Below are positions 51,101 through 61,547 of a DNA stretch of 64,000 nucleotides, piece by piece; position 1 is the first letter of the stretch, and each line of letters begins with the position of its first letter. The notes under the pieces were generated by a model. It ran no database searches and was not told the DNA's origin. It saw only the letters and a program-made list of their open reading frames with translations. Source of the DNA: Calditrichota bacterium (GTDB lineage: Bacteria > Calditrichota > Calditrichia > Calditrichales > J004); the NCBI GenBank assembly GCA_013112635.1, contig JABFGF010000002.1, forward strand, positions 248,001 to 312,000, read 5' to 3'. Position numbers and translations under genes: made by a program.

Positions 51101-52400
51101 TCAATAATACAGGATGGTCTTCAATAATCTCTTCAAGAATATCCCATACTTCAGGTCCGCGGCGCTCTACTAATTTTTTCGCACTCTTTACAGTTTTAAC
51201 ATAGCGGCGTTCTACTAATTTACGAATGATAAATGGCTTAAATAATTCGATAGCCATATCTTTTGGCAAACCGCATTCATGTAAGTTTAATTCTGGTCCA
51301 ACAACAATAACTGAACGACCGGAATAATCAACACGCTTACCAAGAAGGTTCTGACGGAAACGGCCTTGCTTTCCTTTTAACATATCTGAAAGGGATTTCA
51401 AAGGTCTGTCACCATCGGAACGCATTGCAGCAGATCTCTTAGAGTTATCAAAAAGAGAATCGACTGATTCCTGAAGCATGCGTTTTTCGTTTCTTAAAAT
51501 TACTTCGGGTGCTTTTATCTCTAATAACTTTTTCAAACGGTTATTACGGATAATTACCCTACGGTAAAGATCATTCAAATCACTTGTTGCAAATCGGCCG
51601 CCTTCTAATGGAACAAGCGGACGCAATTCAGGTGGAATTACAGGAATAACATCAAGAACCATCCATTCAGGGCGGTTACGGTATTCTGTATTTTGCTCTT
51701 TTCTTCGGAATGCTTCTACAACTTTTAAACGTTTTAAAGCTTCAAGACGTTTATGTTCTGATGTTTCTGTTTTGACAGCAGTTCTTAATTGATGAGCACT
51801 ATCTTCAACATCAATCATTTTTAATAGCTGATGGATACCTTCGCCGCCAATTTTAGCAATAAATTTATCCGGATCATCATCCATTAACTCGTCATTTGCA
51901 TCACCATGAGCATCAATCTGGTTAAAGTATTCTTCTTCGTTTATAAGTTCTTTAAACTTAAGATCACTTTTTCCAGGATTTACTACAACATAACTTTCGT
52001 AGTAAATAATACGCTCTAATTCTTTAGGTGTAATATTTAATAAATAACCAATTTTTGACGGTAATGATCTGAAAAACCAAATATGTACAACCGGAACAGC
52101 AAGAGAAATGTGCCCCATCCGTTCACGACGTACAGATTTTTGTGTAACTTCAACTCCGCAACGGTCACAGATTATGCCTTTATAGCGGATACGTTTGTAT
52201 TTTCCACAATGGCATTCCCAATCCTTAACCGGGCCAAATATTTTTTCACAAAAGAGGCCGTCTTTTTCAGGCTTAAAAGATCGGTAGTTAATTGTTTCCG
52301 GCTTTGTAACTTCACCAAATGATTGTTCTAAAATATCATTAGGGGATGCCAGACCAATAATAATCTTACCAAATTTGTTAGGGCTTCTTTTTATATGCAA
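48165..52400 (-). CDS. rpoC: DNA-directed RNA polymerase subunit beta'
   Basis: A 1411-residue catalytic subunit. The N-terminal zinc ribbon is C63, C65, C78 and C81; the catalytic Mg motif [12 protein letters not shown] lies near residue 470; a second zinc site is seen around [13 protein letters not shown]. The start is TTG 52400 with AAGGAG 7 nt upstream and [13 protein letters not shown] in frame; no nearby ATG fits. The last ~25 residues are glutamate-rich. Confidence 0.99.
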   Translation of the reverse strand: MHIKRSPNKFGKIIIGLASPNDILEQSFGEVTKPETINYRSFKPEKDGLFCEKIFGPVKDWECHCGKYKRIRYKGIICDRCGVEVTQKSVRRERMGHISLAVPVVHIWFFRSLPSKIGYLLNITPKELERIIYYESYVVVNPGKSDLKFKELINEEEYFNQIDAHGDANDELMDDDPDKFIAKIGGEGIHQLLKMIDVEDSAHQLRTAVKTETSEHKRLEALKRLKVVEAFRRKEQNTEYRNRPEWMVLDVIPVIPPELRPLVPLEGGRFATSDLNDLYRRVIIRNNRLKKLLEIKAPEVILRNEKRMLQESVDSLFDNSKRSAAMRSDGDRPLKSLSDMLKGKQGRFRQNLLGKRVDYSGRSVIVVGPELNLHECGLPKDMAIELFKPFIIRKLVERRYVKTVKSAKKLVERRGPEVWDILEEIIEDHPVLLNRAPTLHRLGIQAFQPVLIEGKAIRLHPLVCAAFNADFDGDQMAVHIPLSYEAQVETKLLMLASHNILSPSNGKPITVPSQDIVLGCYYLTKMLPGAEGENLIFSDSNEVICAYDAGKVSLHAKIKIRIKNEIVETTTGRVIFNQIVPDEIGFLNQILSKKTISEIIAATHRECGNKVTAEFLDNLKNLGFTYAMKSGASVGLSDIVIPKEKVEIVDESQEEVDEITAQYEQGFITDGERYNKIIDVWTRTTSMVAETMFTKLKTNRHGFNPLYMMSDSGARGSKEQIRQLAGMRGLMAKPQKSLTGSTGEIIENPITANFVEGLSVIEYFISTHGARKGLADTALKTADAGYLTRRLVDVAQDVIVTEGDCGTILGLDITDLKEGEEIIEPLSERVLGRVSAQDIINPETDEVICKRNQMIDERVEEVVNSTSIDSIRVRSELTCETRQGICAMCYGRNLASGDLVEVGEAVGVMAAQSIGEPGTQLTLRTFHIGGTAAHIATESNVESRATGVIKEINIKTVKNKAGELIVIGRNGKVEILDSDNRPEAVYNIPYGATINVKDKDKIKAGDILFEWDPYSSVIVADNAGKLQYKDLVKNHTFREEMDEQTGRKNLVVIESKNKNLNPSIHIQDKNDERVSQFIIPVKSLLQIKDGKKVDAGDIIVKIPREFGKSRDITGGLPRVAELFESRQPKERAVVSEIDGYVKFGTIKRGVRELIVESDMESKKYSASHGSHILVHENDFVEAGERLTDGAISPDDILSIKGPGKVQEYLVNEIQEVYRLQGVKINDKHIGVIVRQMLQKVRVKDSGDTKFLDGDQAHRSDFFVENVSMASKIVIEEAGDSLFRDGQLSDKKTVDAINRDLKKSKKNIVKYRPAKQASFNPLLLGITQAALTTKSFISAASFQETTQVLTDAATAGKEDALVGLKENVIMGHLIPAGTGLTRYNEMRMQVEQEEETEEPVEEAVIEETEKSE

Positions 52401-52441
52401 AGTAATGCTCCTTAATACTTAATATTTTCGAAAGCAGTATC

Positions 52442-55400
52442 TCAGTCTAATCTAACTTTAAGACCAAGACCTTGTAATTCCCGTACCAATACGTTAAACG
52501 ATTCAGGCGTACCTGGATCGGGTAAGTTCTCACCTTTTACAATTGCTTCGTATGTTTTGGAACGACCTGTTACATCATCACTTTTCACTGTCAAAATTTC
52601 TTGTAATGTGTATGCCGCTCCGTAGGCTTCTAATGCCCAAACTTCCATTTCACCGAATCTCTGACCACCAAACTGCGCTTTACCACCAAGAGGCTGTTGT
52701 GTAATTAGCGAGTATGGGCCAATTGAACGGGCATGGATTTTGTCATCAACCAGGTGGGATAACTTCAGGATATAAACCATCCCAACGGTCACTTCCTGAT
52801 CAAAACGCTCTCCTGTCCGGCCATCGTATAAAAATGCTTTACCACTTTGAGGTAAACCAGCTGATTCCAGTTCACCAGCAATATCATCTTTTGAGGCACC
52901 GTCAAAAACAGGTGTAGCATATTTTTTGCCAAGCTTTGATCCAGCCCAGCCAAGTGTTGTTTCAAAAATCTGACCAAGGTTCATACGGGATGGTACGCCA
53001 AGTGGATTTAAAATTATATCTACCGGAGTTCCGTCATCAAGAAACGGCATGTCTTCCATTGGTACAACTTTAGAGACAACCCCTTTATTACCATGTCGTC
53101 CAGCCATCTTATCACCAACAGACAGCTTTCTTTTTTCGGCAATATATACCTTAGCCAACTGCACAATTCCCGGAGGCAATTCATCACCAACTTTAATTTT
53201 GTGCTTTTCACGTTTCAAATCATTTTCAATATCCAACATTACCTGACGGTAATCTGAATAAATCTGACGAACAAATGTGTTCTTAGGATCTTCTTCAAAC
53301 CAGGTTGAATTAATATCAAGATTTTGAACATCAATATTTGTAAAAGTACCTTCTTCAATTTTTGTTTTTGCTTTAATAGCAACTTTGCCGTCAACCAGCT
53401 TTATGGCATTGCATGTCATACCCGCAAAGTGTTCCGAAAGTGTGTCAGCCAATTTTTGAACAACTTTTTTGCGGCTTATTTCTGCTTCAAGCTCAAGTTT
53501 TTCAATGTGGGCACTGTCATCTTTTTTAGATGAGACATCTTTTCTTTTACGTGAGAATAAGCGTGTTCCAACTACAACACCTTTCATTCCCGGAGGAGCT
53601 TTAAGTGATGCATCTTTAACATCGCCTGCTTTAGAACCAAAAATTGCTTTTAACAATTTTTCTTCCGGGGTCGGATCGGTTTCACCTTTTGGTGTCACTT
53701 TTCCAATAACTATATCTCCGGCATGAACCTCAGCACCAACACGGATAATCCCATTTTCATCAAGGTCTTTTGTGGCTTCTTCGCTTACATTTGGAATTTC
53801 GCGTGTAAGCTCTTCTTCACCGCGTTTTGTATCTCTCACCTGAAGTTCAAATTCTTCCACATGAACCGAAGTATAAACATCATCACGAACAATACGATCA
53901 CTCATGATAATAGCATCTTCAAAGTTATAACCCATCCAAGGCATAAAAGCTACAAGAATGTTTCGTCCTAGAGCAAGTTCGCCGTTGTCGGTTGCACAAC
54001 CATCAGCCAGGATATCGCCTTTTTTAACTTTTTGGCCAACTTTAATTAAAGGACGCTGATTTATACAAGTATCCTGATTTGTTCTTTGGAATTTCATCAG
54101 ATCATAAGTAATCTCTGTGATGTCCGGCATCAAACGTTCTTTACCAGCTTCAGCTCTTATGGCCTTATTAAGCTTAAGTACAATTTTTGATGAATCTACA
54201 TAAACTATTTCACCATCTTCACTGGCAATAATCATTGTTCCGGAATCAATTGCCACACGGCTTTCAACACCGGTACCCACAATTGGAGAATCAGGAATTA
54301 ATAATGGAACTGCCTGACGCTGCATATTTGATCCCATCAAAGCACGGTTCGCATCATCGTGTTCAAGAAATGGAATCAATGAAGCTGCGGGGGATACAAT
54401 CTGATTTGTTGCAACATCCATATAATCTAGGTTATCAGGAGCTACTACAGGAAATTCACCTTTAATACGGGCTTTAACCTTATCACGTTTAAAACGACCC
54501 TTTTCATCAACGGGTGCATTAACCTGTGCGATTGTGTAATCATCTTCTTCTGTAGCAGACAGAAAATTGATTTCTTTTGAAACAACACCTTTTTTTACCA
54601 TGCGGTAAGGCGTTTCAATAAAACCAAAATTGTTGATTTTTGCATGTACACAAAGAGAAGATATCAAACCAATATTTGGACCTTCAGGTGTTTCAATCGG
54701 GCACAACCGGCCATAATGTGTATAGTGAACATCACGCACCTCAAAACCAGCGCGTTCTCGTGTCAATCCTCCAGGCCCTAAGGCTGATAGGCGTCTTTTA
54801 TGTGTCAATTCTGACAATGGATTCGTTTGATCCATAAACTGTGACAGCTGCGATGTACCAAAAAATGTATTAATTACAGATGAAATTGTACGTGCATTAA
54901 CAAGGTCCTGTGGTGTTAATTTATCAGGATCTCCAATATTCATACGTTCTTTAATTGTACGTGCCATGCGGGAAAGACCAAGACTGAACTGTGCCGCGAG
55001 CTGTTCGCCCACTGTACGCACACGCCGGTTACCCAAATGGTCAATATCATCTGTCGATTTTGTACCCATGCGCAATTCAAGTAAATACTTAATAATTGCA
55101 ATTATATCTTCACGGGTCAATACAGTTGTATCATAAGGTGTTTCAAGATGCAGCTTTTTATTTATTCTATAACGGCCAACAGCACCCATATCATATCGTT
55201 TTTCATTAAAGAACATTCTTTCAATCAATGCTCTTGCCGTTGCAATATCAGGTGGTTCTCCAGAACGCAGTTGACGATAAATTGCTTCAATTGATTCTTC
55301 ATCAGTTGAAGTACTGTCTTTTCTTAATGTGTTAAGGATAACATTTGGAGCATTCGCATCACCGGGTCTAACAATTTTTACTTTTTTTACACCAAGTTCT

Positions 55401-56218
55401 AAACATTGGTTAAATAGTTCTTCTGTAATGTCTTTGCCCTGTTCCGCAACAACTTCGCCGGTTTTAGTATCCACAATATCTGTAGCCAGCATTTGCCCAA
55501 TCAACGTAGGCATAGTATCCAAACTAATTTTCACTTCATCCTGAATTCCAAAAACTTCAATGATGTCTTCATTTTGTGAAAATCCAATAGCTCTTAAAAG
55601 CATTGTTACAGGGAATTTTTTCTTTCTGTCGATATAAACAAACATTACATCGTTTACATCTGTAGTAAATTCTACCCATGATCCACGGAAAGGAATAATC
55701 CTGGCAGAAAATAACGGGGTTCCATTTGGGTGAACGGTTTCAGAGAAAAACACACCAGGGGATCTGTGCAACTGTGTTACAACAACCCGCTCCGCACCGT
55801 TAATAATAAAAGTACCACGATCAGTCATATAAGGCATGTTGCCTAAATAGACATCTTGTTCAATAAATTCTGTAAAGTTATCTGTTTCACCGGTGGAGTC
55901 TTTAATAGCCAGGCGCATTTTAGCCTTAATTGGAAGAGCATAACTAACACCTCTTTCCTGGACTTCACGCACACTGTATTTTGGTTTATCTAAATAGTAT
56001 TCAACAAACTGTAATTCAAAATTACCAGAACTATCAGAAATTGGAAATATATTATTAAATACTGATTGTAAACCTTCGTTTTTTCTTTCGTCTGCCTGTA
56101 CATTAACCTGCATGAAAGATTCGTATGGCGCTGTTTGAATCTCCAATAAATTTGGATAATCCATCGCCGGCGCGATACGCATAAAAGTTTGTCTTTTAAA
56201 AGAGTTCTTCTTTTTCAA
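52442..56218 (-). CDS. rpoB: DNA-directed RNA polymerase subunit beta
   Basis: A 1258-residue subunit. The rifampicin pocket [20 protein letters not shown] is the unmutated, sensitive-type sequence. EDAIIMSDR and [10 protein letters not shown] are conserved catalytic-region motifs. The start is TTG 56218 with AGAGG 6 nt upstream; the first in-frame ATG comes 12 codons later. A 152-bp spacer with a hairpin separates it from rplL. Confidence 0.99.
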   Translation of the reverse strand: MKKKNSFKRQTFMRIAPAMDYPNLLEIQTAPYESFMQVNVQADERKNEGLQSVFNNIFPISDSSGNFELQFVEYYLDKPKYSVREVQERGVSYALPIKAKMRLAIKDSTGETDNFTEFIEQDVYLGNMPYMTDRGTFIINGAERVVVTQLHRSPGVFFSETVHPNGTPLFSARIIPFRGSWVEFTTDVNDVMFVYIDRKKKFPVTMLLRAIGFSQNEDIIEVFGIQDEVKISLDTMPTLIGQMLATDIVDTKTGEVVAEQGKDITEELFNQCLELGVKKVKIVRPGDANAPNVILNTLRKDSTSTDEESIEAIYRQLRSGEPPDIATARALIERMFFNEKRYDMGAVGRYRINKKLHLETPYDTTVLTREDIIAIIKYLLELRMGTKSTDDIDHLGNRRVRTVGEQLAAQFSLGLSRMARTIKERMNIGDPDKLTPQDLVNARTISSVINTFFGTSQLSQFMDQTNPLSELTHKRRLSALGPGGLTRERAGFEVRDVHYTHYGRLCPIETPEGPNIGLISSLCVHAKINNFGFIETPYRMVKKGVVSKEINFLSATEEDDYTIAQVNAPVDEKGRFKRDKVKARIKGEFPVVAPDNLDYMDVATNQIVSPAASLIPFLEHDDANRALMGSNMQRQAVPLLIPDSPIVGTGVESRVAIDSGTMIIASEDGEIVYVDSSKIVLKLNKAIRAEAGKERLMPDITEITYDLMKFQRTNQDTCINQRPLIKVGQKVKKGDILADGCATDNGELALGRNILVAFMPWMGYNFEDAIIMSDRIVRDDVYTSVHVEEFELQVRDTKRGEEELTREIPNVSEEATKDLDENGIIRVGAEVHAGDIVIGKVTPKGETDPTPEEKLLKAIFGSKAGDVKDASLKAPPGMKGVVVGTRLFSRKRKDVSSKKDDSAHIEKLELEAEISRKKVVQKLADTLSEHFAGMTCNAIKLVDGKVAIKAKTKIEEGTFTNIDVQNLDINSTWFEEDPKNTFVRQIYSDYRQVMLDIENDLKREKHKIKVGDELPPGIVQLAKVYIAEKRKLSVGDKMAGRHGNKGVVSKVVPMEDMPFLDDGTPVDIILNPLGVPSRMNLGQIFETTLGWAGSKLGKKYATPVFDGASKDDIAGELESAGLPQSGKAFLYDGRTGERFDQEVTVGMVYILKLSHLVDDKIHARSIGPYSLITQQPLGGKAQFGGQRFGEMEVWALEAYGAAYTLQEILTVKSDDVTGRSKTYEAIVKGENLPDPGTPESFNVLVRELQGLGLKVRLD

Positions 56219-56278
56219 AGAATGCCTCTGAGTTTGATTTTACAAAGTTGTTTTTGATAATTACTTAAAACAAACATA

Positions 56279-56310
56279 GCAGGGCTTCCCTTTAAGGAGA
56301 AAAACCCTGC
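56279..56310 (-). promoter_or_regulatory. Candidate attenuator hairpin between rplL and rpoB
   Basis: A GCAGGG arm (56279-56284) pairs with CCCTGC (56305-56310) and encloses a partly complementary inner arm. On the minus strand no long T-run follows, so it is not a full terminator. E. coli has a partial terminator at this very place that lowers rpoBC expression relative to L7/L12. Function here is inferred from position and symmetry. Confidence 0.5.
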
Positions 56311-56370
56311 AAGTTGAATTAATAATGCCCAATGATCGAATCACCAACACTATTTTAATTTGAAGTGAAA

Positions 56371-56754
56371 CTATTTTACTTCTACTGTAGCGCCAACTTC
56401 TTCAAGTTGTTTTTGAATGTCTTCAGCTTCAGCTTTAGCAACCGCTTCTTTTACAGCTTTAGGTGCTCCGTCTACAAGTTCCTTAGCTTCTTTTAAACCA
56501 AGACCTGTAATCGCACGAACAACTTTAATCACCTGGATCTTCTTTTCACCAGCAGCTTGTAGTACTACATCAAATTCTGTTTGCTCTTCAGCAGCTTCGC
56601 CACCAGCAGCAGCAACAGGACCAGCAGCAACGGCAACCGGTGCAGCAGCAGTAACTCCAAATTTGTCTTCAATTTCTTTAATTAAGTCAGAAATTTCTAA
56701 CATTGTAGCGCCTTCTAAATATGAGAGAACGTCTGTTTTAGATATCCCAGCCAT
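56371..56754 (-). CDS. rplL: 50S ribosomal protein bL12 (L7/L12)
   Basis: A 127-residue stalk protein: N-terminal dimerisation helix, an Ala/Val/Gly hinge ([17 protein letters not shown]) and the C-terminal factor-binding domain [28 protein letters not shown] precedes ATG 56754. Confidence 0.99.
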   Translation of the reverse strand: MAGISKTDVLSYLEGATMLEISDLIKEIEDKFGVTAAAPVAVAAGPVAAAGGEAAEEQTEFDVVLQAAGEKKIQVIKVVRAITGLGLKEAKELVDGAPKAVKEAVAKAEAEDIQKQLEEVGATVEVK

Positions 56755-56787
56755 TTTTGTATTCCTCCAATGAAATATGTTTAATTT

Positions 56788-57303
56788 TTATTCTTTAGTG
56801 TCTTTTAATGCATTCAATACGCCAACAAGGTTTTGCATAGGTGCTTTAATTGTTGCAGCAAACTTCGTCATTGGTGATTGAAGCATTCCAACCAATTTCC
56901 CAAGGAGTGCATCCCTGGAAGGTAGTTTTGATATATTTTTAGCTTCATCTGCTGAAAGTACTTTACCTTCAAACAAAACAGCTTTTATTTTTAGGACTTC
57001 ATCTTTCTTGTTAAAATCTTCAAAGATCTTTGCTGGAACAACAGGATCATCATATCCGATAACATAAGTATTTGCACCGGTAAGATATTCGTTAAGCCCA
57101 TCAACACCCGCAGCATTCAGAGCACGTTTAGCCAACCTGTTTTTCAAAACTTTATATTCAACGTTTTGCTCTCTGAATTTATTACGGACGTTTGTAACAG
57201 TCTCTACGTCGATTCCTTCATACTCAGCAATATATACACATTTAGCGTCTTTAAATTTGTCTGTGTACTTTTCAACTATTGCAATTTTTTCTGATGTTTG
57301 CAT
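56788..57303 (-). CDS. rplJ: 50S ribosomal protein uL10
   Basis: A 171-residue L10, the base of the L7/L12 stalk: KCVYIAEYEGIDVETVTNVR, EYKVLKNRLAKRAL. In E. coli the L10-L12 complex represses its own mRNA. It lies 33 bp before rplL. Confidence 0.98.
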   Translation of the reverse strand: MQTSEKIAIVEKYTDKFKDAKCVYIAEYEGIDVETVTNVRNKFREQNVEYKVLKNRLAKRALNAAGVDGLNEYLTGANTYVIGYDDPVVPAKIFEDFNKKDEVLKIKAVLFEGKVLSADEAKNISKLPSRDALLGKLVGMLQSPMTKFAATIKAPMQNLVGVLNALKDTKE

Positions 57304-57326
57304 TTTTATTCCGTTCTGTTAAAACA

Positions 57327-58025
57327 TTATATTGAATAACTTGAAGAGTTTGTATCTAAAAAGATACCTGGCCCCATAGTACTTGAAATTGAAATTGACT
57401 TTAAATATATACCTTTGGCTGAAGCCGGTTTCAATTTTACAACCGTGTTTATAAAAGCCTTCACGTTGTCAACAATTTTATTTTCTTCAAAAGATATTTT
57501 GCCTAAGCCCGTGTGGATAATCCCGGTTTTTTCAACACGGAAATCAATTTTCCCTGCTTTGATTTCACTAACGGCATTTGCAACTTGTGGCGTAACTGTA
57601 CCACTCTTCGGATTAGGCATCAAACCACGTGTTCCCAGAACCTTACCTAGTCGCCCAACCATGCTCATTACATCCGGAGATGCAACGACTACATCAAACT
57701 CAAGCCAGCCACCGTTTATCTTTTCAATATATTCATCCAGACCTGCGTAATCTGCTCCGGCATCCAGGGCTTCTTTAACTTTGTCGCCTTTGGCTAAAAC
57801 AAGAACGCGAACCGTTTTGCCTGTTCCGTGTGGCAGAGAAACTGTTCCCCGTACCATCTGGTCAGCATGACGCGGATCCACACCAAGTCTCATAGCAATT
57901 TCAACAGTCTCATCAAACTTTGCTTTAGAAACTTGTTTTAGAATTTTTACAGCATCTTCTATTTCGTAGAGCTTTGTTCTATCTATTTTAGAGAATGCTT
58001 CTTTATAACGTTTACTTCGTTTCAT
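57327..58025 (-). CDS. rplA: 50S ribosomal protein uL1
   Basis: A 232-residue L1 of the mobile stalk: [38 protein letters not shown] and [14 protein letters not shown]. The frame opens at GTG 58031, but ATG 58025 has GAGG at five bases and the common MKRSKRY start, so it is preferred. Confidence 0.98.
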   Translation of the reverse strand: MKRSKRYKEAFSKIDRTKLYEIEDAVKILKQVSKAKFDETVEIAMRLGVDPRHADQMVRGTVSLPHGTGKTVRVLVLAKGDKVKEALDAGADYAGLDEYIEKINGGWLEFDVVVASPDVMSMVGRLGKVLGTRGLMPNPKSGTVTPQVANAVSEIKAGKIDFRVEKTGIIHTGLGKISFEENKIVDNVKAFINTVVKLKPASAKGIYLKSISISSTMGPGIFLDTNSSSYSI

Positions 58026-58042
58026 TATCACCTCTTAAACCA

Positions 58043-58465
58043 TTATTCCACGACAATTCCCATACTACGGGCCGTCCCTTCAACCATTCTCATGGCCGAA
58101 TCAATATTTGCTGCGTTTAAATCAGGCATTTTGATTTCAGCAATTTTTTTCACCTGATCTTTTGTTACTGTTCCAACCTTTAGTGTATTTGGTTCACCTG
58201 AGCCTTTTTCAAGACCGGCTTCCTTTATTAATAGCACTGCAGCTGGAGGGGTTTTCGTAATAAACGAAAAAGATCTGTCTGCATAAACTGTGATCTCGAC
58301 TGGAATAACAAGCCCTGCCTGATCCTGGGTTTTAGCATTATATGCTTTGCAAAACTCCATAATATTCACACCATGCTGACCCAATGCTGGCCCAACGGGT
58401 GGAGCGGGCTTAGCCTGACCGGCAGCCAACTGGAGTTTTATCTTACCTATTTCTTTTTTTGCCAT
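58043..58465 (-). CDS. rplK: 50S ribosomal protein uL11
   Basis: A 140-residue L11: [38 protein letters not shown] and [11 protein letters not shown]. It forms the GTPase-associated centre with 23S rRNA. Confidence 0.99.
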   Translation of the reverse strand: MAKKEIGKIKLQLAAGQAKPAPPVGPALGQHGVNIMEFCKAYNAKTQDQAGLVIPVEITVYADRSFSFITKTPPAAVLLIKEAGLEKGSGEPNTLKVGTVTKDQVKKIAEIKMPDLNAANIDSAMRMVEGTARSMGIVVE

Positions 58466-58493
58466 TTGAATTAAACCTCAATCTCGTTCTAAG

Positions 58494-59039
58494 CTATTTT
58501 TCTAGCTCGATTTGCAGAAAGTCAAGTTCAACAGGTGTCTGCCTGCCGAAAATGCTTATATTTACTTTTACTTTATTTTTCTCTTCATTTATTTCTTCAA
58601 CATATCCGGTAAAATCGTTAAACGGGCCATCAACTACACGGATAGAGTCCCCAACAACAAACGGGACATCAACCTTCCCTTTAACTTCTTTTTCATGACT
58701 TTTTTCAATCTTGCCAAGAATGTTATCAACTTCCGATTGCCGTAAAGGAACCGGTTCATTTTTGGGACCCACAAAATTGATAACACCAGGAGAATTAACA
58801 ACCACATGTTGTGTCTGACTATCAAGAAGCATCTCCACAACCATGTATCCAGGAAAAAAAACTTTATTTTTTACTCGTTTTTTGCCATCCTTCATTTCAA
58901 TGATATTCTCAGAAGGAATAATCACATTACCTATCTTTTCTTCAATCCCGGCAAGTTTTATTTCATGTTCAATATGAGCCTTTACCTTTGCTTCTTTCCC
59001 GGAATAAATACGAAGCGCGTACCATTTTTTTTCTGACAT
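58494..59039 (-). CDS. nusG: Transcription antitermination protein NusG
   Basis: A 181-residue NusG: the NGN domain (KKWYALRIYSGKEAKVKAHI, FFPGYMVVEM) and a C-terminal KOW domain (VGDSIRVVDGPFNDFTGYVE). It binds RNA polymerase and couples it to S10 or Rho. AGGTTGCAGG lies before ATG 59039. Confidence 0.99.
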   Translation of the reverse strand: MSEKKWYALRIYSGKEAKVKAHIEHEIKLAGIEEKIGNVIIPSENIIEMKDGKKRVKNKVFFPGYMVVEMLLDSQTQHVVVNSPGVINFVGPKNEPVPLRQSEVDNILGKIEKSHEKEVKGKVDVPFVVGDSIRVVDGPFNDFTGYVEEINEEKNKVKVNISIFGRQTPVELDFLQIELEK

Positions 59040-59056
59040 CCTGCAACCTCGTCCTT

Positions 59057-59239
59057 TTAGTAAAGGTATTCTACAAGTTTAGAGATGATCAAATCTGCAA
59101 AAAATATATAAATTGCAAATAATGCACTTACCACAACAACAATAACCGAGGAGTTCATTAGCTCATCCCTTGATGGCCAGGAAACTTTCGACATCTCCTT
59201 TTGAACATTCTCTATGAACATCTGTATTTTTTTGATCAT
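59057..59239 (-). CDS. secE: Protein translocase subunit SecE
   Basis: A 60-residue single-span SecE: KMSKV-like EMSKVSWPSRDELMNSS and a C-terminal membrane helix. The open frame begins at a TTG (59260) with no ribosome binding site; ATG 59239 gives the usual family length, though its GGAG lies about 12 nt away. It stands in the standard secE-nusG order. Confidence 0.93.
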   Translation of the reverse strand: MIKKIQMFIENVQKEMSKVSWPSRDELMNSSVIVVVVSALFAIYIFFADLIISKLVEYLY

Positions 59240-59268
59240 TTTTCTATGCTTCTCCAGCAAAACAAAAG

Positions 59269-59342
59269 CAGGCCTGGAGGGACTCGAACCCCCAACCCCC
59301 GGTTTTGGAGACCGGTGCTCTAGCCAATTGAGCTACAAGCCT
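59269..59342 (-). tRNA. tRNA-Trp (anticodon CCA)
   Basis: A 74-nt cloverleaf on the minus strand. Acceptor AGGCTTG pairs with CAGGCCT; the anticodon loop CTCCAAA carries CCA inside a CCGGT/ACCGG stem; the T-arm has GTTCGAGTC. The discriminator is G, as expected for tryptophan. The 3' CCA is not encoded. It lies between rpmG and secE. Confidence 0.96.
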
Positions 59343-59349
59343 AGCTTAT

Positions 59350-59499
59350 TTATTTTGTTTCCCTATGAATTGTGTGCTTGTTACAGCGTTTGCAAAATTT
59401 CTTTTGCCCTAGTCTTTCAGAATGAGTTTTTTTGTTCTTACTTGTTTTATAATTGCGAGCTTTACACTCTTCGCATTCAAGAACAATATTTATCCTCAT
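59350..59499 (-). CDS. rpmG: 50S ribosomal protein bL33
   Basis: A 49-residue L33: [38 protein letters not shown] and IHRETK at the end. C9, C12, C36 and C39 make it the zinc-binding form. ATG 59499 lies 12 bp after the tuf stop; the family's usual place before secE supports the call. Confidence 0.97.
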   Translation of the reverse strand: MRINIVLECEECKARNYKTSKNKKTHSERLGQKKFCKRCNKHTIHRETK

Positions 59500-59511
59500 C
59501 ACACACTTCTT

Positions 59512-60702
59512 TTACTCAATTATTTCAGATACAACGCCGGCACCTACTGTGCGGCCGCCTTCACGAATCGCAAAACGCAATTCTTTTTCCATCGCTATTT
59601 CTTTGCCAAGCTCTATCTCAACACTAATATTATCACCAGGCATTACCATCTCTACGCCATCAGGTAACTTAATTGAACCTGTCACATCTGTTGTTCGGAA
59701 ATAAAACTGTGGACGGTATCCATCAAAAAACGGTGTATGACGACCACCTTCTTCTTTTTTCAATACATACATCTCACCTTTAAACTTGGTGTGCGGGGTA
59801 ATTGAACCGGTCTTAGCTAAAACCATTCCACGCTCAATCTCTTCCTTATCAACACCACGAAGCAATAAGCCAACGTTATCACCGGCTTCACCACGATCAA
59901 GTAATTTACGGAACATCTCTACACCCGTAACAACTACTTTACGGTTAACACCAAGGCCAATCATTTCAACTTCATCACCAACATTAATAACACCACGCTC
60001 AATACGACCGGTACCTACAGTTCCGCGGCCCGTGATTGAGAAAACATCTTCAACGGGCATAATAAAAGGCTTGTCAACATCGCGGTCCGGTGTCGGGATA
60101 TAATCATCTACCGCTGCCATAAGGTCAACGATTGATTTTGTCGCTTCTTCATCATTCGGGGCATTCAACGCATTTAAAGCGCTACCCATAACAACGGGAA
60201 GATCGTCACCAGGAAATTCATAAGAAGAAAGAAGCTCTCTTAGCTCAAGCTCTACAAGCTCAAGAAGCTCAGGATCATCAACCTGATCAACTTTGTTCAT
60301 ATAAACTACGATATAAGGTACGTTTACCTGGCGTGCCAATAAAACGTGTTCGCGTGTCTGAGGCATTGGGCCGTCAGCTGCGCTTACTACTAAAATTGCA
60401 CCATCCATCTGTGCAGCACCTGTGATCATGTTTTTTACATAATCCGCGTGACCCGGACAATCTACGTGGGCATAGTGCCTGTTTTCTGTTGTGTATTCTA
60501 CGTGTGCGGTTGCGATGGTAATACCACGCTCGCGCTCTTCAGGAGCATTGTCAATACTGTCAAAACTACGCTCTTCGGACAAACCTCTTTTGGCCAAAAC
60601 CAATGTGATGGCGGCTGTCAAAGTTGTTTTACCATGATCTACGTGACCAATTGTTCCGATATTTACGTGCGGCTTGCTCCGATCAAATTTCTCTTTAGCC
60701 AT
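59512..60702 (-). CDS. tuf: Elongation factor Tu, copy 2 (tRNA-secE cluster)
   Basis: A 396-residue EF-Tu matching copy 1 except for Val258 (GTT) in place of Asp. Val or Thr-like hydrophobic residues are usual before TGVEMF, so this copy is the more typical one. The near identity covers the gene plus about 16 bp upstream (AAGGAGTTTAAAA) and stops abruptly at both ends, as expected for gene conversion. It lies downstream of tRNA-Thr(GGU), as in the tufB locus of E. coli. Confidence 0.99.
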   Translation of the reverse strand: MAKEKFDRSKPHVNIGTIGHVDHGKTTLTAAITLVLAKRGLSEERSFDSIDNAPEERERGITIATAHVEYTTENRHYAHVDCPGHADYVKNMITGAAQMDGAILVVSAADGPMPQTREHVLLARQVNVPYIVVYMNKVDQVDDPELLELVELELRELLSSYEFPGDDLPVVMGSALNALNAPNDEEATKSIVDLMAAVDDYIPTPDRDVDKPFIMPVEDVFSITGRGTVGTGRIERGVINVGDEVEMIGLGVNRKVVVTGVEMFRKLLDRGEAGDNVGLLLRGVDKEEIERGMVLAKTGSITPHTKFKGEMYVLKKEEGGRHTPFFDGYRPQFYFRTTDVTGSIKLPDGVEMVMPGDNISVEIELGKEIAMEKELRFAIREGGRTVGAGVVSEIIE

Positions 60703-60765
60703 TTTTAAACTCCTTCAAAAAAAATGAACGTCTTAATTATTATTGCAACCACTCTACAATCTCTG

Positions 60766-60838
60766 AGCCCACGACCAGGATTGAACTGGTGACCTCATCC
60801 TTACCAAGGATGTGCTCTACCGACTGAGCTACGTGGGC
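60766..60838 (-). tRNA. tRNA-Thr (anticodon GGT)
   Basis: A 73-nt cloverleaf: acceptor GCCCACG pairs with CGTGGGC, the anticodon stem is CATCC/GGATG with loop TTGGTAA, and the T-arm has GTTCAATCC. CCA is not encoded. It corresponds in position to thrT before tufB. Confidence 0.96.
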
Positions 60839-60896
60839 TTACACCCTTGTAAAAAATGTATTTAAATTTTTGATTAACTAAAGTGAGGTTATGCAG

Positions 60897-60970
60897 AGCG
60901 GGAGACCGGACTCGAACCGGCGACCAACAGCTTGGAAGGCTGTGACTCTAGCCAACTGAGTTACTCCCGC
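60897..60970 (-). tRNA. tRNA-Gly (anticodon TCC)
   Basis: A 74-nt cloverleaf: acceptor GCGGGAG/CTCCCGC, anticodon stem ACAGC/GCTGT with loop CTTCCAA, and T-arm GTTCGAGTC. CCA is not encoded. It corresponds to glyT of the E. coli cluster. Confidence 0.96.
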
Positions 60971-61027
60971 TAAAAAATTCTGCGGTGCAAGCATAACCAA
61001 TAAAGCAAATCACCAAAAAAATATGTG

Positions 61028-61100
61028 AGCTGGTGATGGGACTCGAACCCGCAACCTGCTGATTACAAATCAGCTGCTCTACCAATTGAGCTACACCAGC
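61028..61100 (-). tRNA. tRNA-Thr (anticodon TGT)
   Basis: A 73-nt cloverleaf: acceptor GCTGGTG/CACCAGC, anticodon stem GCTGA/TCAGC with loop TTTGTAA, and T-arm GTTCGAGTC. CCA is not encoded. It is the first gene of the minus-strand tRNA-tuf transcript. Confidence 0.96.
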
Positions 61101-61124
61101 TTTTCTATTTTAATAGAGTTGTGT

Positions 61125-61152
61125 AATTTAAGGAACATTTAAGAAATGTCAA
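61125..61152 (-). promoter_or_regulatory. Sigma-70-type promoter for the tRNA-tuf-secE cluster
   Basis: On the minus strand a perfect -35 TTGACA (61147-61152) and a -10 TAAATT (61125-61130) are separated by 16 bp, about 25 bp before the first tRNA. The -10 is identical to that of the divergent rpsT promoter. Confidence 0.65.
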
Positions 61153-61205
61153 CACCAAAGTGAAATTTTTTTAAAGAAATTTTTCGAAGTATTTTGAAGA
61201 CATAT

Positions 61206-61234
61206 TTGACAATGCATTTATAGTAGCTTAAATT
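61206..61234 (+). promoter_or_regulatory. Sigma-70-type promoter for rpsT
   Basis: A perfect -35 TTGACA (61206-61211), a 17-bp spacer and a -10 TAAATT (61229-61234) precede rpsT by about 40 bp, leaving room for a short leader with AGGAG at 61260-61264. Confidence 0.65.
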
Positions 61235-61275
61235 TGACGACTTTTTAATTTTATCGAACAGGAGAGTTTTATTAA

Positions 61276-61530
61276 ATGGCACACCATAAGTCTACTATCA
61301 AAAGAATCAGGACTAACGAAACATCCCGCCAATATAACAAGAGATATAAAACTGAACTTAAATCTGCATTAAAAGATGCATTTGCCGCAGAAACAAAAGA
61401 TGATGGTTCACAAAAAATTTCTAAGGCTTTTAAATTGCTGGATAAACTGGTTCAAAAGAATATTCTTCATAAAAACAACGCATCCAATCAAAAATCGCGT
61501 TTAAGCAAATTTGTAAACGGTTTAGCTTAG
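61276..61530 (+). CDS. rpsT: 30S ribosomal protein bS20
   Basis: An 84-residue helical S20: AHHKSTIKRIRTNETSRQYN, KAFKLLDKLVQKNILHKNNA and the basic KSRLSKFVNGL. It binds 16S rRNA. It has its own promoter and terminator and is thus a single-gene unit, divergent from the tRNA cluster. Confidence 0.97.
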   Translation: MAHHKSTIKRIRTNETSRQYNKRYKTELKSALKDAFAAETKDDGSQKISKAFKLLDKLVQKNILHKNNASNQKSRLSKFVNGLA

Positions 61531-61547
61531 TTTTTATCTTAATTATT

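Noticed and set aside
59422-59704. Plus-strand frames of about 80 residues between rpmG and tuf
   Set aside because: They are antisense to rpmG and the tuf 3' end; the matching frame at 43884-44102 arises from the duplicated tuf sequence.
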